DNA of 64,000 nucleotides, from positions 7,943,501-8,007,500 of the forward strand of contig NZ_CP094526.1 of the NCBI RefSeq assembly GCF_029910095.1. Reading direction: 5' to 3'. Within the stretch, counting starts at the first letter, position 1. Every line of letters starts with the position of its first letter. This document shows, one piece after another, positions 29,670 to 38,313 of this stretch. The stretch is from Bradyrhizobium sp. ISRA464 (GTDB lineage: Bacteria > Pseudomonadota > Alphaproteobacteria > Rhizobiales > Xanthobacteraceae). Below the pieces are notes generated by a model that saw only the letters and a program-made list of their open reading frames with translations, did no database searches and was not told where the DNA came from. Made by a program: the position numbers and the translations under genes.

Positions 29670-30380
29670 ATGTCCCGCGCATTCCATCACAATCACCCTG
29701 ACGTCTTGCAGCTCGAAGCCGACGTGCTCGATGCCCGCCCCGGTGCGGTTCTCGTCGAGCGATCGCCGTTCTTCCCGGGAGGCGGCGGACAGCTTCCCGA
29801 CCGGGGCACCTTGAGGTGGTCCGGCGGCACGCTGCCCGTGACCGAGCTCGCGCGTGATGAACGCAGTCTCTGACATATGTTTCCCGGCGACGCCCTGCCC
29901 TCCGGCAAGGTCGTGCTCGAGGTCGAACCGGCGTTTCGCGCCCTGATGTGCGAGCTGCATACGCTCGCCCATGTCGTCAATGCGCTGGTCTATACCCGGT
30001 TTGGCGGCGCCCTTCTGACCGGAGCCCAGCTCAATGCCGACAGCACGTTCCGCGTCGATTTCGATCTGCCCGGGGCCGACAACGAGGCGCTGCGGGCGCT
30101 CGAGGCGCCGCTGAACGACGTCATTCGGCGGGACCTTCCGGTGAGCGCTGTCTTCATGCCGCACACTGAAGCACAAGCCATCCCCGGCCTGTTCCGCAGC
30201 AAGGCCGTCGCTCCGCCGGTCGGAGAGGATGGTCTCGTTCGCATCGTCGAGATTCTCGATCTCGATCGTCAAGCCTGCGGCGGGACGCATCTTGTCTCCA
30301 CCGGGCGGGCCCGCCCAGCGCGGATCGTCAAGATCGACAACAAGGGTCGTCAGAACCGACGGATCAAGGTTGCGGTCTGA
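29670..30380 (+). pseudogene. Alanyl-tRNA editing protein (AlaX-like) with an in-frame TGA
   Basis: Free-standing editing domain that hydrolyses Ser- or Gly-tRNA-Ala. The first 67 codons carry the family signature FFPGGGGQLPDRG. At 29871-29873 a TGA stop follows RDERSL; translation would resume in the same frame with HMFPGDALPSG and runs 168 codons with the metal motif HTLAHVV and CGGTH. Homologues commonly have Trp before this His, so TGG to TGA is the simplest change. No frameshift is needed. Either a nonsense pseudogene, a sequence error or, less likely, stop readthrough. Confidence 0.85.
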
Positions 30381-30498
30381 TCGGCCGGTGCCCGCCCCCT
30401 AAGAATTGCCCCCTGTTCGGCGCCATCGATCTCAGTTGTTGACACTTTGCTAGAATGCTAGCATCGCGCTGCATGTCGCGATCGATTCCCCACCGCAC

Positions 30499-31266
30499 GT
30501 GCTGAATGACGAAGTCGGCCTCAACCTGCTTGCGCCGGGTGAGGACTGGCGCCAGCCCGGCGACATGGATCCCGCATTCACCCGTCCGTTCCGCGCCTCG
30601 ATCGTGGCGCGTGCGCGCTTCATCGAGGACTTGGTCGTCGAGCAGGCCGGTCGCGGCGTCGCTCAATATGTCATCCTCGGCGCCGGCCTCGACAGCTTTG
30701 CGCAGCGCAGGCCGGAGATCGCCTCGCGCCTGAAAATGTTCGAGATCGATCAGCCGGCTCCGCAGGCCTGGAAGCGAAAGCGCCTGATCGAGAGAGGCTT
30801 CGGTATTCCGGACTGGCTGCGCTTCGTGCCTGTCGATTTCGAGGCGAGCGGATCATGGCGGGAGGGACTTGAGGCCGCGGGCTTCGACGCCGCCAAGCCG
30901 GCCATCGTGGTCTCCACCGGAGTCAGCATGTATCTCAGCAAGGACGCCAATGCAGCGACGCTGCGCGAGGTCGCATCGCTGGCGCCTGGATCGACGTTCG
31001 CGATGACATTCCTGCTTCCGCTGGAGCTGGCAGATGCCGAGGCGCGGCCCGGGCTCGAGATGGCGGTGAAGGGCGCGCGCGCCAGCGGAACGCCCTTCAG
31101 CAGCTTCTTCACCCCGCCGGAGATCATCACGCTCGCCCGCGAGGCCGGCTTTGGCGAAGCGCATCATGTCTCGACCGACGATCTCGCCGCGCGCTATTTC
31201 GCCGGCCGCACGGACGGTCTGCGCCCACCGCGCAATGCCGAGGAGCTGCTTGTCGCGCGGACCTAG
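30499..31266 (+). CDS. Class I SAM-dependent methyltransferase (leucine carboxyl methyltransferase-like)
   Basis: A 255-residue protein starting at GTG 30499. The SAM-binding strand is QYVILGAGLDSFAQRR, followed by the acidic FEIDQPAPQAWKRKRL and VVSTGVSMYLSKDANAATLREVASLAPGS, all typical of this family. The N-terminus looks short: in-frame codons before the GTG read LHVAIDSPPHVLND like the family start but no usual start codon precedes the stop at 30451. A perfect 10-bp palindrome ATGCTAGCAT is at 30455-30464. Substrate unknown. Confidence 0.8.
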   Translation: MLNDEVGLNLLAPGEDWRQPGDMDPAFTRPFRASIVARARFIEDLVVEQAGRGVAQYVILGAGLDSFAQRRPEIASRLKMFEIDQPAPQAWKRKRLIERGFGIPDWLRFVPVDFEASGSWREGLEAAGFDAAKPAIVVSTGVSMYLSKDANAATLREVASLAPGSTFAMTFLLPLELADAEARPGLEMAVKGARASGTPFSSFFTPPEIITLAREAGFGEAHHVSTDDLAARYFAGRTDGLRPPRNAEELLVART

Positions 31267-31287
31267 ACCGGTCTGCACCGATCGACA

Positions 31288-31965
31288 TCAAGGCAGGCGG
31301 CGGACGTCCTGATGGAGCAGGGGTGCGTCCTTCAACCAGACCTTCGCGCCTTCGGGACCGGAGACGGCACGCAGCGCTTGTCCCGCCGGCAAGCGGGCCC
31401 AGCTTTGCGCGGTCAACGTCTGATCGCCGATCGACACACTCCCCGCGAGGACGAGCGCTTCAAGCCCCCGTACGTTCTCGATCACGATCGGCTTGTCGGG
31501 CATCCAGCTCTCGAAACGTACGTTTTCGAAACCGTCGTCGAACAATTCGATCGCGCTCGCCGCGCCCGGTCTCGGCTCGAGCGGACGACCTTCCGCGGGC
31601 CGTCGCACGATCTGGTCGCGATCGCCGTCCCGAAACTGCCAAAGGCGGACGAAGATCGTGCAACCGTCGTTCGATGCGGGAACATGCGAGGTCCCGGGCG
31701 GGTTGCGGAAGTAACTGCCTGCCGAGTAATCGCCGTGTTCGTCCTGGAAGACGCCGTCGAGAACGACGATCTCCTCGCCGCCGCCATGCGTGTGGCGGGG
31801 GAACGCGCTGCGCGGCGCGTATCGCACGATCGAGGTGGCGTGCGCCACCTCGTCGCCAATGCGGAACAACATGCGCCGATCGACGCCGGCCGCCGGGCTT
31901 GGTGTCCATGGGAGCCGTGCGGCGTGAACGATCACAGGAACCGTCAGGTCGTCATTGATACGCAT
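31288..31965 (-). CDS. ChrR-type cupin protein
   Basis: A 225-residue double-cupin protein. The first cupin has FPRHTHGGGEE (metal ligands His58, His60, Glu64 or Glu65) and GTSHVP as the fourth ligand. A second, weaker cupin lies near 150-215 (LEALVLAGSVSIGDQTLTAQSWARLPAG). The arrangement resembles the C-terminal domain of ChrR, the zinc anti-sigma factor, but no anti-sigma N-terminal domain is present. No ECF sigma gene is adjacent. Converges with the methyltransferase gene. Confidence 0.8.
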   Translation of the reverse strand: MRINDDLTVPVIVHAARLPWTPSPAAGVDRRMLFRIGDEVAHATSIVRYAPRSAFPRHTHGGGEEIVVLDGVFQDEHGDYSAGSYFRNPPGTSHVPASNDGCTIFVRLWQFRDGDRDQIVRRPAEGRPLEPRPGAASAIELFDDGFENVRFESWMPDKPIVIENVRGLEALVLAGSVSIGDQTLTAQSWARLPAGQALRAVSGPEGAKVWLKDAPLLHQDVRRLP

Positions 31966-32041
31966 CGCGCTGCTCCGTCATGGTCTCGATGTGGCAACGT
32001 GCTCCCCGGCCGAAGATCCGTCTCGATCCTGCAAGCTACAC

Positions 32042-32353
32042 TCAGGTGGCCTCCGGAAGAGATGCCGCGAATTGCGGGTACGTCCCGGCGAGTTCGGTCC
32101 TGATCTGCCCTCGCATGAGCTCCAGCATCGCGGCCCGGGGTTGGGATCTCGCAACGATCGTTGTCGCAGGGAAATCCGGTCATCTCCCGAATGTCGCGCG
32201 CGCTGCGCCCCGGATGCACACTGTGCAGTCTAAACCTGCCGACGTTACGCTGGAAGGAGAATAGCGCAGCGTTGGTCAGCAGCGCAGGAGCCCCCCTGTG
32301 AACTCCTTTCTCGCTGACGCCCGGCGCCGAGATGAAGTCGACCTGATCGATGC
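32042..32353 (-). pseudogene. CoA-transferase beta-subunit, C-terminal remnant
   Basis: Translated on the minus strand this stretch reads QVDFISAPGVSEKGVHRGAP, then ALFSFQRNVGRFRLHSVHPG and IREMTGF, the C-terminal pattern of class I CoA-transferase B subunits. Near 32120-32150 the frame shifts by one and continues as LELMRGQIRTELAGTYPQFAA to a TGA at 32042. The rest of the gene is absent upstream. This is a decayed fragment; no product is expected. Confidence 0.65.
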
Positions 32354-32416
32354 GATTGGATTGAAGTTTTGACCTGCCAGACTACGTGCAGGTCCGCCAT
32401 GTCGCTGGCTGCGCGA

Positions 32417-32839
32417 CTAGTTGCGTCCCGCAAATAACGTCTCAATCAGCGGGCATTCCCGCAGCGTGCCATCGGCACATTGTGCGACCACGTCCCTAAG
32501 CACCCGCTCCATGCGCTTGAGATCGGCGATCTTCGCTCGGACGTCATCGAGATGCGCGGCGGCGACAGCACGCGCCTCGGCGCAGGGCTTTTCGCGCTCG
32601 TCAACGAGGCGCAGCAGTTCGCGAACTTCATCCAGCGAGAAGCCGAGCTCGCGCGCCCGCAGCACGAAGCGAAGACGGCGCTCGTGCGTCGAGTCGTAAT
32701 TGCGGTAGCCCGTTGCTGTGCGCGGCGGTTCCGGCAGAAGACCGACTTTCTCGTAATAGCGCACGGTCTCCAGATTGCAGCCCGTCCGTTCAGCGAGCTC
32801 GGCCCGCTGCAGGCCCTTCACCACGGCGTGATCAGGCAT
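32417..32839 (-). CDS. merR: Mercury-responsive MerR regulator
   Basis: A 140-residue MerR regulator from ATG 32839 (MPDHAVVKG), with AAGAAGGG upstream; a start 42 bp further up would run into the divergent promoter. The winged-helix part reads AELAERTGCNLETVRYYEKVGLLPEP. The C-terminal part keeps the three Hg(II)-binding cysteines of MerR: Cys86 (EKPC), Cys121 (AQCADG) and Cys129 (RECPLIETL). It is divergent from merT with an 84-bp gap containing the regulated promoter, and should repress it without Hg(II) and activate it with Hg(II). Confidence 0.93.
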   Translation of the reverse strand: MPDHAVVKGLQRAELAERTGCNLETVRYYEKVGLLPEPPRTATGYRNYDSTHERRLRFVLRARELGFSLDEVRELLRLVDEREKPCAEARAVAAAHLDDVRAKIADLKRMERVLRDVVAQCADGTLRECPLIETLFAGRN

Positions 32840-32853
32840 CAGCCAAACCCTTC

Positions 32854-32885
32854 TTGACCCTGTAGTTGCTACAGAGCCCATGTAT
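32854..32885 (+). promoter_or_regulatory. MerR-type operator/promoter for merT-merP-merBA
   Basis: A TTGACC -35 element at 32854-32859 is followed by the perfect dyad CTGTAG-TTG-CTACAG (32860-32874). A -10 element near 32879-32885 (CATGTAT) then lies at 19-20 bp spacing. A long spacer spanned by a dyad is the hallmark of MerR-activated promoters, which MerR untwists. The -10 match is weak. Confidence 0.75.
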
Positions 32886-32923
32886 GGGGCGCAAAGAATT
32901 TCGGCAAGTAACGAGGCTTGGAG

Positions 32924-33349
32924 ATGGTTGCATCACGATCCGAAATGGCGGACGTCGCAACGGTTCCAGAGAACTCGCAGGCGTCCGCGCGGAGCGAGGC
33001 GAGACGGCAGCGCTTGATCGCGGCTGGCGGCATTCTCGGCGCGCTCGCCGCCTCATCCTGCTGCATCGTGCCCCTGATCTTGTTCAGTCTCGGCATTGGC
33101 GGCGCCTGGATCGGCAATCTGACGGCGCTTGCGCCGTACAAGCCGCTGTTCGTCGCTGCGACGGCAGGCTTTCTTGGATACGGCTTTTATCTCGTCTACT
33201 GGAAGCCGCGGCAACCTTGCTCCGAAGGCGCAGTTTGCGCGCGTCCTATTCCCAACCGCCTTGTGCGGTTTGCGCTGTGGATCGCAACCGTGCTCGTGGC
33301 GGCCGCCTTCTCCTTCGACTATGTCGCACCACTGCTGCTACGCGCCTGA
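32924..33349 (+). CDS. merT: Mercuric ion transporter MerT
   Basis: Inner-membrane Hg(II) importer, 141 residues. I chose ATG 32924 (MVASRSEMADV) with GAGG upstream. After a 28-residue hydrophilic lead come three membrane segments. The first holds the vicinal pair Cys46-Cys47 (AASSCCIVPLILFSLGIGG) and the second pair is Cys99 and Cys105 in the cytoplasmic loop (PCSEGAVC). The N-terminal lead is longer than in Tn501 MerT. It is followed by merP after 19 bp. Confidence 0.94.
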   Translation: MVASRSEMADVATVPENSQASARSEARRQRLIAAGGILGALAASSCCIVPLILFSLGIGGAWIGNLTALAPYKPLFVAATAGFLGYGFYLVYWKPRQPCSEGAVCARPIPNRLVRFALWIATVLVAAAFSFDYVAPLLLRA

Positions 33350-33368
33350 CACCAAGGGAGACCCACCC

Positions 33369-33662
33369 ATGAAAAAGTATTTGAGCACGGTCGTCCTGAT
33401 CAACTTGCTCATGGCCGCGCCCGCCGCCCTCGCCGGTGAGCGGACAGTCACCTTCGCTGTCGACAACATGACCTGCGCCTCGTGTCCCTACATCGTGAAG
33501 AACTCGATGGCGGCGGTTCCCGGCGTTGCGAAGGTTGCCGTCTCCTTCAAAGCCAAGACCGCGACCGTGACCTTCGACGACGCCAAGACGAACCCGGACG
33601 CCATTTCCACCGCCAGCATGAACGCGGGCTATCCGGCTCATAGCGTGCGGCAGGGCAGTTGA
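33369..33662 (+). CDS. merP: Periplasmic mercury-binding protein MerP
   Basis: A 97-residue protein with a signal peptide (MKKYLSTVVLINLLMAAPAALA) and one HMA domain. The metal motif is NMTCASC, with Cys36 and Cys39, which binds Hg(II) and passes it to MerT. AGGGAGA lies 8 bp upstream of the ATG. It starts 19 bp after merT and precedes merBA with a 179-bp gap that holds a remnant gene. Confidence 0.95.
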   Translation: MKKYLSTVVLINLLMAAPAALAGERTVTFAVDNMTCASCPYIVKNSMAAVPGVAKVAVSFKAKTATVTFDDAKTNPDAISTASMNAGYPAHSVRQGS

Positions 33663-33675
33663 GCGAGCGTAGCGC

Positions 33676-33775
33676 ATGACAGTCCAAGCGACGGATCTGG
33701 CGCAAACCATCCGAGCGGTGCGGCCGATGGTGCTGCGAGGGATTTTGTAGTCAGCAAGCGCCATAGCGCCGAGCG
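33676..33775 (+). pseudogene. Possible VOC-family gene remnant between merP and merBA
   Basis: The stretch can be read MTVQATDLAQTIRAVRPMV and then, after a one-base shift, RDFVVSKRHS, which resembles the start of VOC (glyoxalase-like) proteins. It breaks off after about 33 codons. The similarity is short and judged by eye, so the call is tentative. Confidence 0.35.
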
Positions 33776-33841
33776 GCGCATAACATTGATGGCGTGGGTC
33801 TGGTCGACCGCGGGAAGCGACTTTCGGGCGAGGCCAAAAAT

Positions 33842-36112
33842 ATGAACGATTGCTGCACATCCTCCGCATCCCCGTTTCCGGCACGGCCGAGCTTTGCCGT
33901 GCGGCCTGGCGTCACGTTTCCGGACTGGTCGGTGGTCACATCGCCGGCCGTCCAAAATGCACTCGTGGCAATGACCGGCTCCGACCATGTGTTCGATCGC
34001 TGGAGCGGCTATGATCCTGTCGCGGACCGCGTACGCGTCGCGCTGCTCCAGCTTTACGCCGAGGACGGACGCGCTCCGACCATCGCCGCGCTTGCTGAAC
34101 GTGCCGGTTCGAGCGAGCGGGCCATCCTTCCTGTGCTCGAAGAGCTCCGTCGCCGCGACCTGCTTGTCCTCGATGGCGAGCGGATCATGGGGGCCTATCC
34201 ATTCACCGAGCACGACACGGGCCATCGGGTCATGCTCGGTCGAACCGCTGTTAACGCAATGTGCGCGGTGGACGCGCTCGGCATCGGCGCCATGACCCGC
34301 CGCGACGTCGCGATAACATCGCGCTGCCGCCATTGCGGCGCGCCCATCCGTATCGTCACACGGGATCGAGGGACCGCGCTGGCCAATGTGGAGCCCATGA
34401 CCGCCGTCATGTGGCAAAGCATCCGCTACGAGGGCGCATGCGCTGCGAACTCACTGTGCGCAACGACCGTCTTCTTCTGCTCGGACGAGCATCTTTCCGC
34501 TTGGCGCCATCAGCGCTCCTCGGACGAGCCGGGCTTTCGATTGTCGATCCAGGAAGGCCTTGAGGCCGGTCGGGCGCTGTTCGGACCAAGTCTTGCCGGC
34601 CTGATTGCGGCGGAACGTTCGGGCGATGGCAGAGCACACGGCAGCGGGCTAATGCCACTGGACGCGGCATCCGGTCCATCGGTGGATCGTCATGCCCGTG
34701 CGAACGGCCGCAATGGTAACGCTTACGATCTCGTCGTGATCGGCGCCGGCTCCGCGGGCTTTTCGGCCGCGATCACGGCCGCCGATCAAGGCGCCCAGGT
34801 CGCGCTGATCGGCAGCGGAACCATCGGCGGCACTTGCGTCAATATCGGGTGCTTACCGTCGAAGACCCTGATCCGTGCGGCGGAGACGCTCCACAATGCG
34901 CGCGTGGCTGCACGTTTCGCCGGCATCTCAGCCGAGGCTGAATTGACTGACTGGCGCGCGACCGTTCGTCAGAAGGACGACCTCGTTTCCCAAATGCGCC
35001 AGCGCAAGTACATCAACATTCTCCCGGCCCATAATGGCATCGTCTATCGTGAAGGGGCGGCTCGCCTCACGGAGGTTGGCGTCGAGGTGGACGGCACGGC
35101 CATTCGCGCCGACAAGATCATCATCGCAACCGGCGCACGGCCGGCGGTGCCTGCCATCCCCGGTATCGAGACCATTCCGTACCTGACCAGCACCACCGCG
35201 CTTGACCTTGCAGAGCTGCCGCTATCACTGCTAGTGATCGGCGGCGGTTATGTCGGAGCGGAGCTCGCGCAAATCTTCGCCCGCGCCGGCGTCAAGGTGA
35301 CGCTCGTGTGCCGGTCTCGTCTGCTCCCCGAGGCCGAGCCCGAGATCGGTGCGGCGCTGACGGAGTATTTTGGAGACGAAGGAATCGCCGTCGTTTCGGG
35401 CGTATCCTACCGCGCGATCCAAAGGACCGGGACTGGTGTCGCGCTAACGATTGTTCGCGACGGCGAGGCCACGAGAATCGACGCCGATCAGGTACTGGCC
35501 GCCACCGGGCGTACACCTAACGTCGAAGGCCTTGGGCTCATCGAACAGGGCATCGCCCTTTCGCAGAAGGGCGGCATTGCGGTCGATGATCGAATGCGGA
35601 CCACCAAGGCCGGCATCTATGCCGCCGGCGACGTCACCGGCCGCGACCAGTTTGTCTATATGGCCGCCTATGGCGCCAAGCTCGCGGCCAGGAATGCGCT
35701 CAATGGCGACAGCTTGCGCTATGACAACAGTGCCATGCCCGCCATCGTGTTTTGCGATCCGCAGGTGGCGAGCGTCGGGCTGACCGAGGTCGCGGCGCGC
35801 ACAGCCGGACATGCGGTTCGTGTCTCGACGATCAGCCTCGACCAGGTGCCGCGCGCAATCGCTGCGCGCAACACCCGCGGCCTCATCAAGCTCGTCGCTG
35901 ATGCCGGCAGCGGCCGACTGCTCGGCGCGCATATCCTTGCGCCGGAAGGCGCCGACAGCATTCAGACCGCGGCGCTCGCGATCTGGCAAGGCCTCACGGT
36001 TGATGATCTCGCGGAAACGATTTTTCCGTATCTCACCACCGTCGAGGGCCTGAAGCTTGCGGCGCTCTCGTTCGGCAAGGACGTCGCCAAGTTGTCCTGC
36101 TGCGCCGGTTAG
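33842..36112 (+). CDS. Fusion of organomercurial lyase (MerB) and mercuric reductase (MerA)
   Basis: 756 residues from ATG 33842 (GAGG upstream). Residues about 10-235 are MerB-like: NAMCAVDALGIG gives the catalytic Cys141-x-x-Asp144, RCRHCGAPIRI and VEPMT follow, and VFFCSDEHL supplies the second Cys213. A 55-residue linker precedes residues 293-756, a complete MerA core: FAD motif YDLVVIGAGSAG, redox GGTCVNIGCLPSK with Cys332 and Cys337, NADPH motif LLVIGGGYVGAEL, FAD motif GIYAAGDVTG and the C-terminal Cys753-Cys754 pair. No NmerA HMA domain is present; MerB occupies its place. One chain could cleave C-Hg bonds and reduce the released Hg(II) to Hg(0) using NADPH. Last gene of the merT operon. 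Confidence 0.9.
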   Translation: MNDCCTSSASPFPARPSFAVRPGVTFPDWSVVTSPAVQNALVAMTGSDHVFDRWSGYDPVADRVRVALLQLYAEDGRAPTIAALAERAGSSERAILPVLEELRRRDLLVLDGERIMGAYPFTEHDTGHRVMLGRTAVNAMCAVDALGIGAMTRRDVAITSRCRHCGAPIRIVTRDRGTALANVEPMTAVMWQSIRYEGACAANSLCATTVFFCSDEHLSAWRHQRSSDEPGFRLSIQEGLEAGRALFGPSLAGLIAAERSGDGRAHGSGLMPLDAASGPSVDRHARANGRNGNAYDLVVIGAGSAGFSAAITAADQGAQVALIGSGTIGGTCVNIGCLPSKTLIRAAETLHNARVAARFAGISAEAELTDWRATVRQKDDLVSQMRQRKYINILPAHNGIVYREGAARLTEVGVEVDGTAIRADKIIIATGARPAVPAIPGIETIPYLTSTTALDLAELPLSLLVIGGGYVGAELAQIFARAGVKVTLVCRSRLLPEAEPEIGAALTEYFGDEGIAVVSGVSYRAIQRTGTGVALTIVRDGEATRIDADQVLAATGRTPNVEGLGLIEQGIALSQKGGIAVDDRMRTTKAGIYAAGDVTGRDQFVYMAAYGAKLAARNALNGDSLRYDNSAMPAIVFCDPQVASVGLTEVAARTAGHAVRVSTISLDQVPRAIAARNTRGLIKLVADAGSGRLLGAHILAPEGADSIQTAALAIWQGLTVDDLAETIFPYLTTVEGLKLAALSFGKDVAKLSCCAG

Positions 36113-36335
36113 TCTGGCGAGGCATGACCGCCCCGGTTTGGATAGCGTTGAGATGGCAGAAGTCGGAAAGGCAACTGCCAAGACAGTTCGTCTTTTGCTC
36201 GAGCGACCCCAAGATCCAACAACTCCTATTTCTTCCGAACCCGACTCACGCGCGATCACGCTGGTCCGGAAAGCCGCACGGGAGTTCGTTCAGGCGGCGA
36301 TTGGACATCCAGAAACGTGATGATCGTTCTGCTGT
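36113..36335. other. Gap after merBA, no gene seen
   Basis: No start with a ribosome-binding site or recognisable domain was found. It ends at the tRNA fragment at 36336. Base composition is slightly lower in GC than the flanking genes, compatible with acquired DNA, but this was judged by eye. Confidence 0.4.
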
Positions 36336-36360
36336 TGGTTGCGGGTGATTTGAACCTACG
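36336..36360 (-). other. Degenerate copy of a tRNA 3' end (possible att remnant)
   Basis: The plus strand reads TGGTTGCGGG, T, then GATTTGAACCTA. The tRNA-fMet gene 95 bp away reads TGGTTGCGGG, then GATTTGAACCTA after five other bases. The fragment therefore matches the acceptor and T-loop part with a small deletion. Direct repeats of a tRNA 3' end are typical of integrase sites, but the copy could also be the relic of a second tRNA. Confidence 0.45.
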
Positions 36361-36410
36361 AAACCAAGCCATTGACTTTGTTCAGATGACGTTTCGAGGT
36401 CAAAAATGAA

Positions 36411-36440
36411 AACCCAGCAATCGACTGAGATTGCTGGGTT
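36411..36440 (-). terminator. Terminator downstream of tRNA-fMet
   Basis: A perfect 12-bp stem (AACCCAGCAATC / GATTGCTGGGTT) with a 6-nt loop. On the minus strand it is followed by TTTTCATTTTT, 15 bp past the CCA end of the tRNA. On the plus strand a TTTTT run also follows, so it may act both ways. Confidence 0.85.
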
Positions 36441-36454
36441 TTTCTGATCGATCT

Positions 36455-36531
<77 letters not shown>

Positions 36532-36846
36532 TTAAACCGTTGCATGCCTTGCAGAAGGGGAGCCCGAGGCGGCCGGCCAACGCTTGATACGGCGCCGATC
36601 GATCCGTCCGGAGGGCTTCCTGAGAAGGCGCCCCGGGCCGAAGCCGGCGGGTGCGGGGCGTATGTATCAACGTCGCCCCGGTTTGGAAAGCCCCGCGAGA
36701 GGGTTTTTGAGGATTTTGTGACGTCGAAATCACCGGTTTTCCTGGCAAAATTGCCGCGGGGAACCGGCCCTTGCCAGAAACCGCGCAAAAGCGGAGCTTG
36801 GCGCCAAACAAAGCCGTCATGGAAACGTCATCTGAGGGGAAACGCC
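36532..36846. other. Gap between tRNA-fMet and the aldehyde dehydrogenase gene
   Basis: The frame of the next gene stays open through much of this stretch but lacks a signal of coding and has no ribosome-binding site before 36847. Promoters for the tRNA (minus) and the dehydrogenase (plus) must lie here; I cannot mark them with confidence. Confidence 0.4.
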
Positions 36847-38280
36847 ATGGAGCGGTCATTGAAGAGCCCCGGGCTTCACGCGCTCGAAGAGACCTTCCAC
36901 CGCCAGGTCGAGATGTCGCGGAACGAGCCAGCACCGAGCGTGCAGGCGCGGCTCGACCGGCTCCGCCGCCTGCGGGCCGCGGTCACCGAGAACGAGGCGC
37001 GATTCGAGGCGGCGATCTCGGCCGATTTCGGCCACCGCTCCACCGTCGAGACCGTGATCGCCGAGACCATGCTGGTGCTTGGCGAGATCAAGCACGCGGC
37101 CACGCACTTGAAGCGCTGGATGGCGCCGCGAAAGATCCCGACCACGCTGCAATTTGCTCCCGCGAAGAACCGATTGATCCCGCAGCCGCTCGGCGTGGTC
37201 GGTATCATCGCGCCCTGGAATTATCCGCTGCAGCTGACGCTGGCGCCCGCGGTCGCCGCGATCTCCGCTGGCAACCGCGCGATCATCAAGCCGAGCGAGC
37301 TGGTGCCGCGCTTCGCCGAGCTACTGATGGAGGCGATCGAGAAGAAATTCGACACCACCGAACTCGCGGTGACCGATATCGATGACGACATCGCCAGAGC
37401 CTTTGCCGCGCTGCCGTTCGATCATCTGATCTTCACCGGCTCGACCCGCGTCGGCCGGCTGATCGCCGAAGCCGCCGGCCGTAATCTAACGCCGGTGACG
37501 CTCGAGCTCGGCGGCAAGTCGCCCGCGATCATCGACGGCTCCGCTGATATCGATGAGGCCGCCCGGCGCATCGCCTATGGCAAGCTGCTCAACGCCGGCC
37601 AGACCTGCATCGCGCCCGACTATGCGCTAGTGCCGGAAGGCGCCGTGCAGCCCTTCGCAATGCGGCTGCAGGGCCACATGCAGCACATGTACGGCACCAA
37701 CCCCGCCAATCCGGACTACACATCGATCATCTCGGACCGGCATTACGCAAGGCTTGAGCACCTCTTGGCCGACGCCGCGGCGAAGGGCGCCAACATCATG
37801 CAGCCGGCCGCGCCCAACGATCCCGAATGGAAGCGCAAGCGCAAATTCCCGCCGACGGTCATCGTCGATGCGACGCCCGAGATGGCCGTGATGCAGGAGG
37901 AAATCTTCGGACCGCTGCTGCCCGTGATGGGGTATCGCGACGCCGCTGAACCTATCGCCTACATTAACAAGCACGACCGCCCACTCGCGCTGTACTGGTT
38001 CGGCACCGACAATGCCGCCCGCGACGAGGTGCTGGCGCGCACGGTGTCGGGCGGGGTGACCATCAACGACTGCCTGTTCCACTTCGCGCAGGCCTATCAG
38101 CCGATGGGCGGCGTCGGCGCATCCGGCAGCGGCGCCTATCACGGCGAATGGGGATTCGAGACGCTGACCAAGCTGAAGCCGGTATTCTACCGCTCGCGGC
38201 TGAACCGGCTGGCGGACCTCTATCCGCCCTATGGGGCCAAGATCGCGCGGCTGGAGAAATTGATGCGGCTGTTGTCGTAG
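36847..38280 (+). CDS. Coniferyl-aldehyde-dehydrogenase-type aldehyde dehydrogenase
   Basis: A 477-residue NAD(P)-dependent aldehyde dehydrogenase. I chose ATG 36847 (MERSLKSPGL) with GAGGGG upstream. The oxyanion motif PWNYPLQL, the general base in LELGGKSPAI, the nucleophile in NAGQTCIAPDYAL and the closing EEIFGPLLPV are intact. The pattern KRWMAPRKIPTTLQF and the C-terminal PFYPPYGAK-like tail (LYPPYGAKIARLEKLMRLL) match the coniferyl aldehyde dehydrogenase subgroup (oxidises aromatic aldehydes to acids). Followed by a fragment of a GMC oxidoreductase gene. Confidence 0.92.
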   Translation: MERSLKSPGLHALEETFHRQVEMSRNEPAPSVQARLDRLRRLRAAVTENEARFEAAISADFGHRSTVETVIAETMLVLGEIKHAATHLKRWMAPRKIPTTLQFAPAKNRLIPQPLGVVGIIAPWNYPLQLTLAPAVAAISAGNRAIIKPSELVPRFAELLMEAIEKKFDTTELAVTDIDDDIARAFAALPFDHLIFTGSTRVGRLIAEAAGRNLTPVTLELGGKSPAIIDGSADIDEAARRIAYGKLLNAGQTCIAPDYALVPEGAVQPFAMRLQGHMQHMYGTNPANPDYTSIISDRHYARLEHLLADAAAKGANIMQPAAPNDPEWKRKRKFPPTVIVDATPEMAVMQEEIFGPLLPVMGYRDAAEPIAYINKHDRPLALYWFGTDNAARDEVLARTVSGGVTINDCLFHFAQAYQPMGGVGASGSGAYHGEWGFETLTKLKPVFYRSRLNRLADLYPPYGAKIARLEKLMRLLS

Positions 38281-38313
38281 TGCTGTCGCTCCGGGGCGAT
38301 GCGTTAGCGCCTG

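Noticed and set aside
29871..29873. Selenocysteine at the TGA of the AlaX-like gene
   Set aside because: The following bases show no SECIS-like hairpin and the expected residue is Trp rather than Cys, so a nonsense change is simpler.
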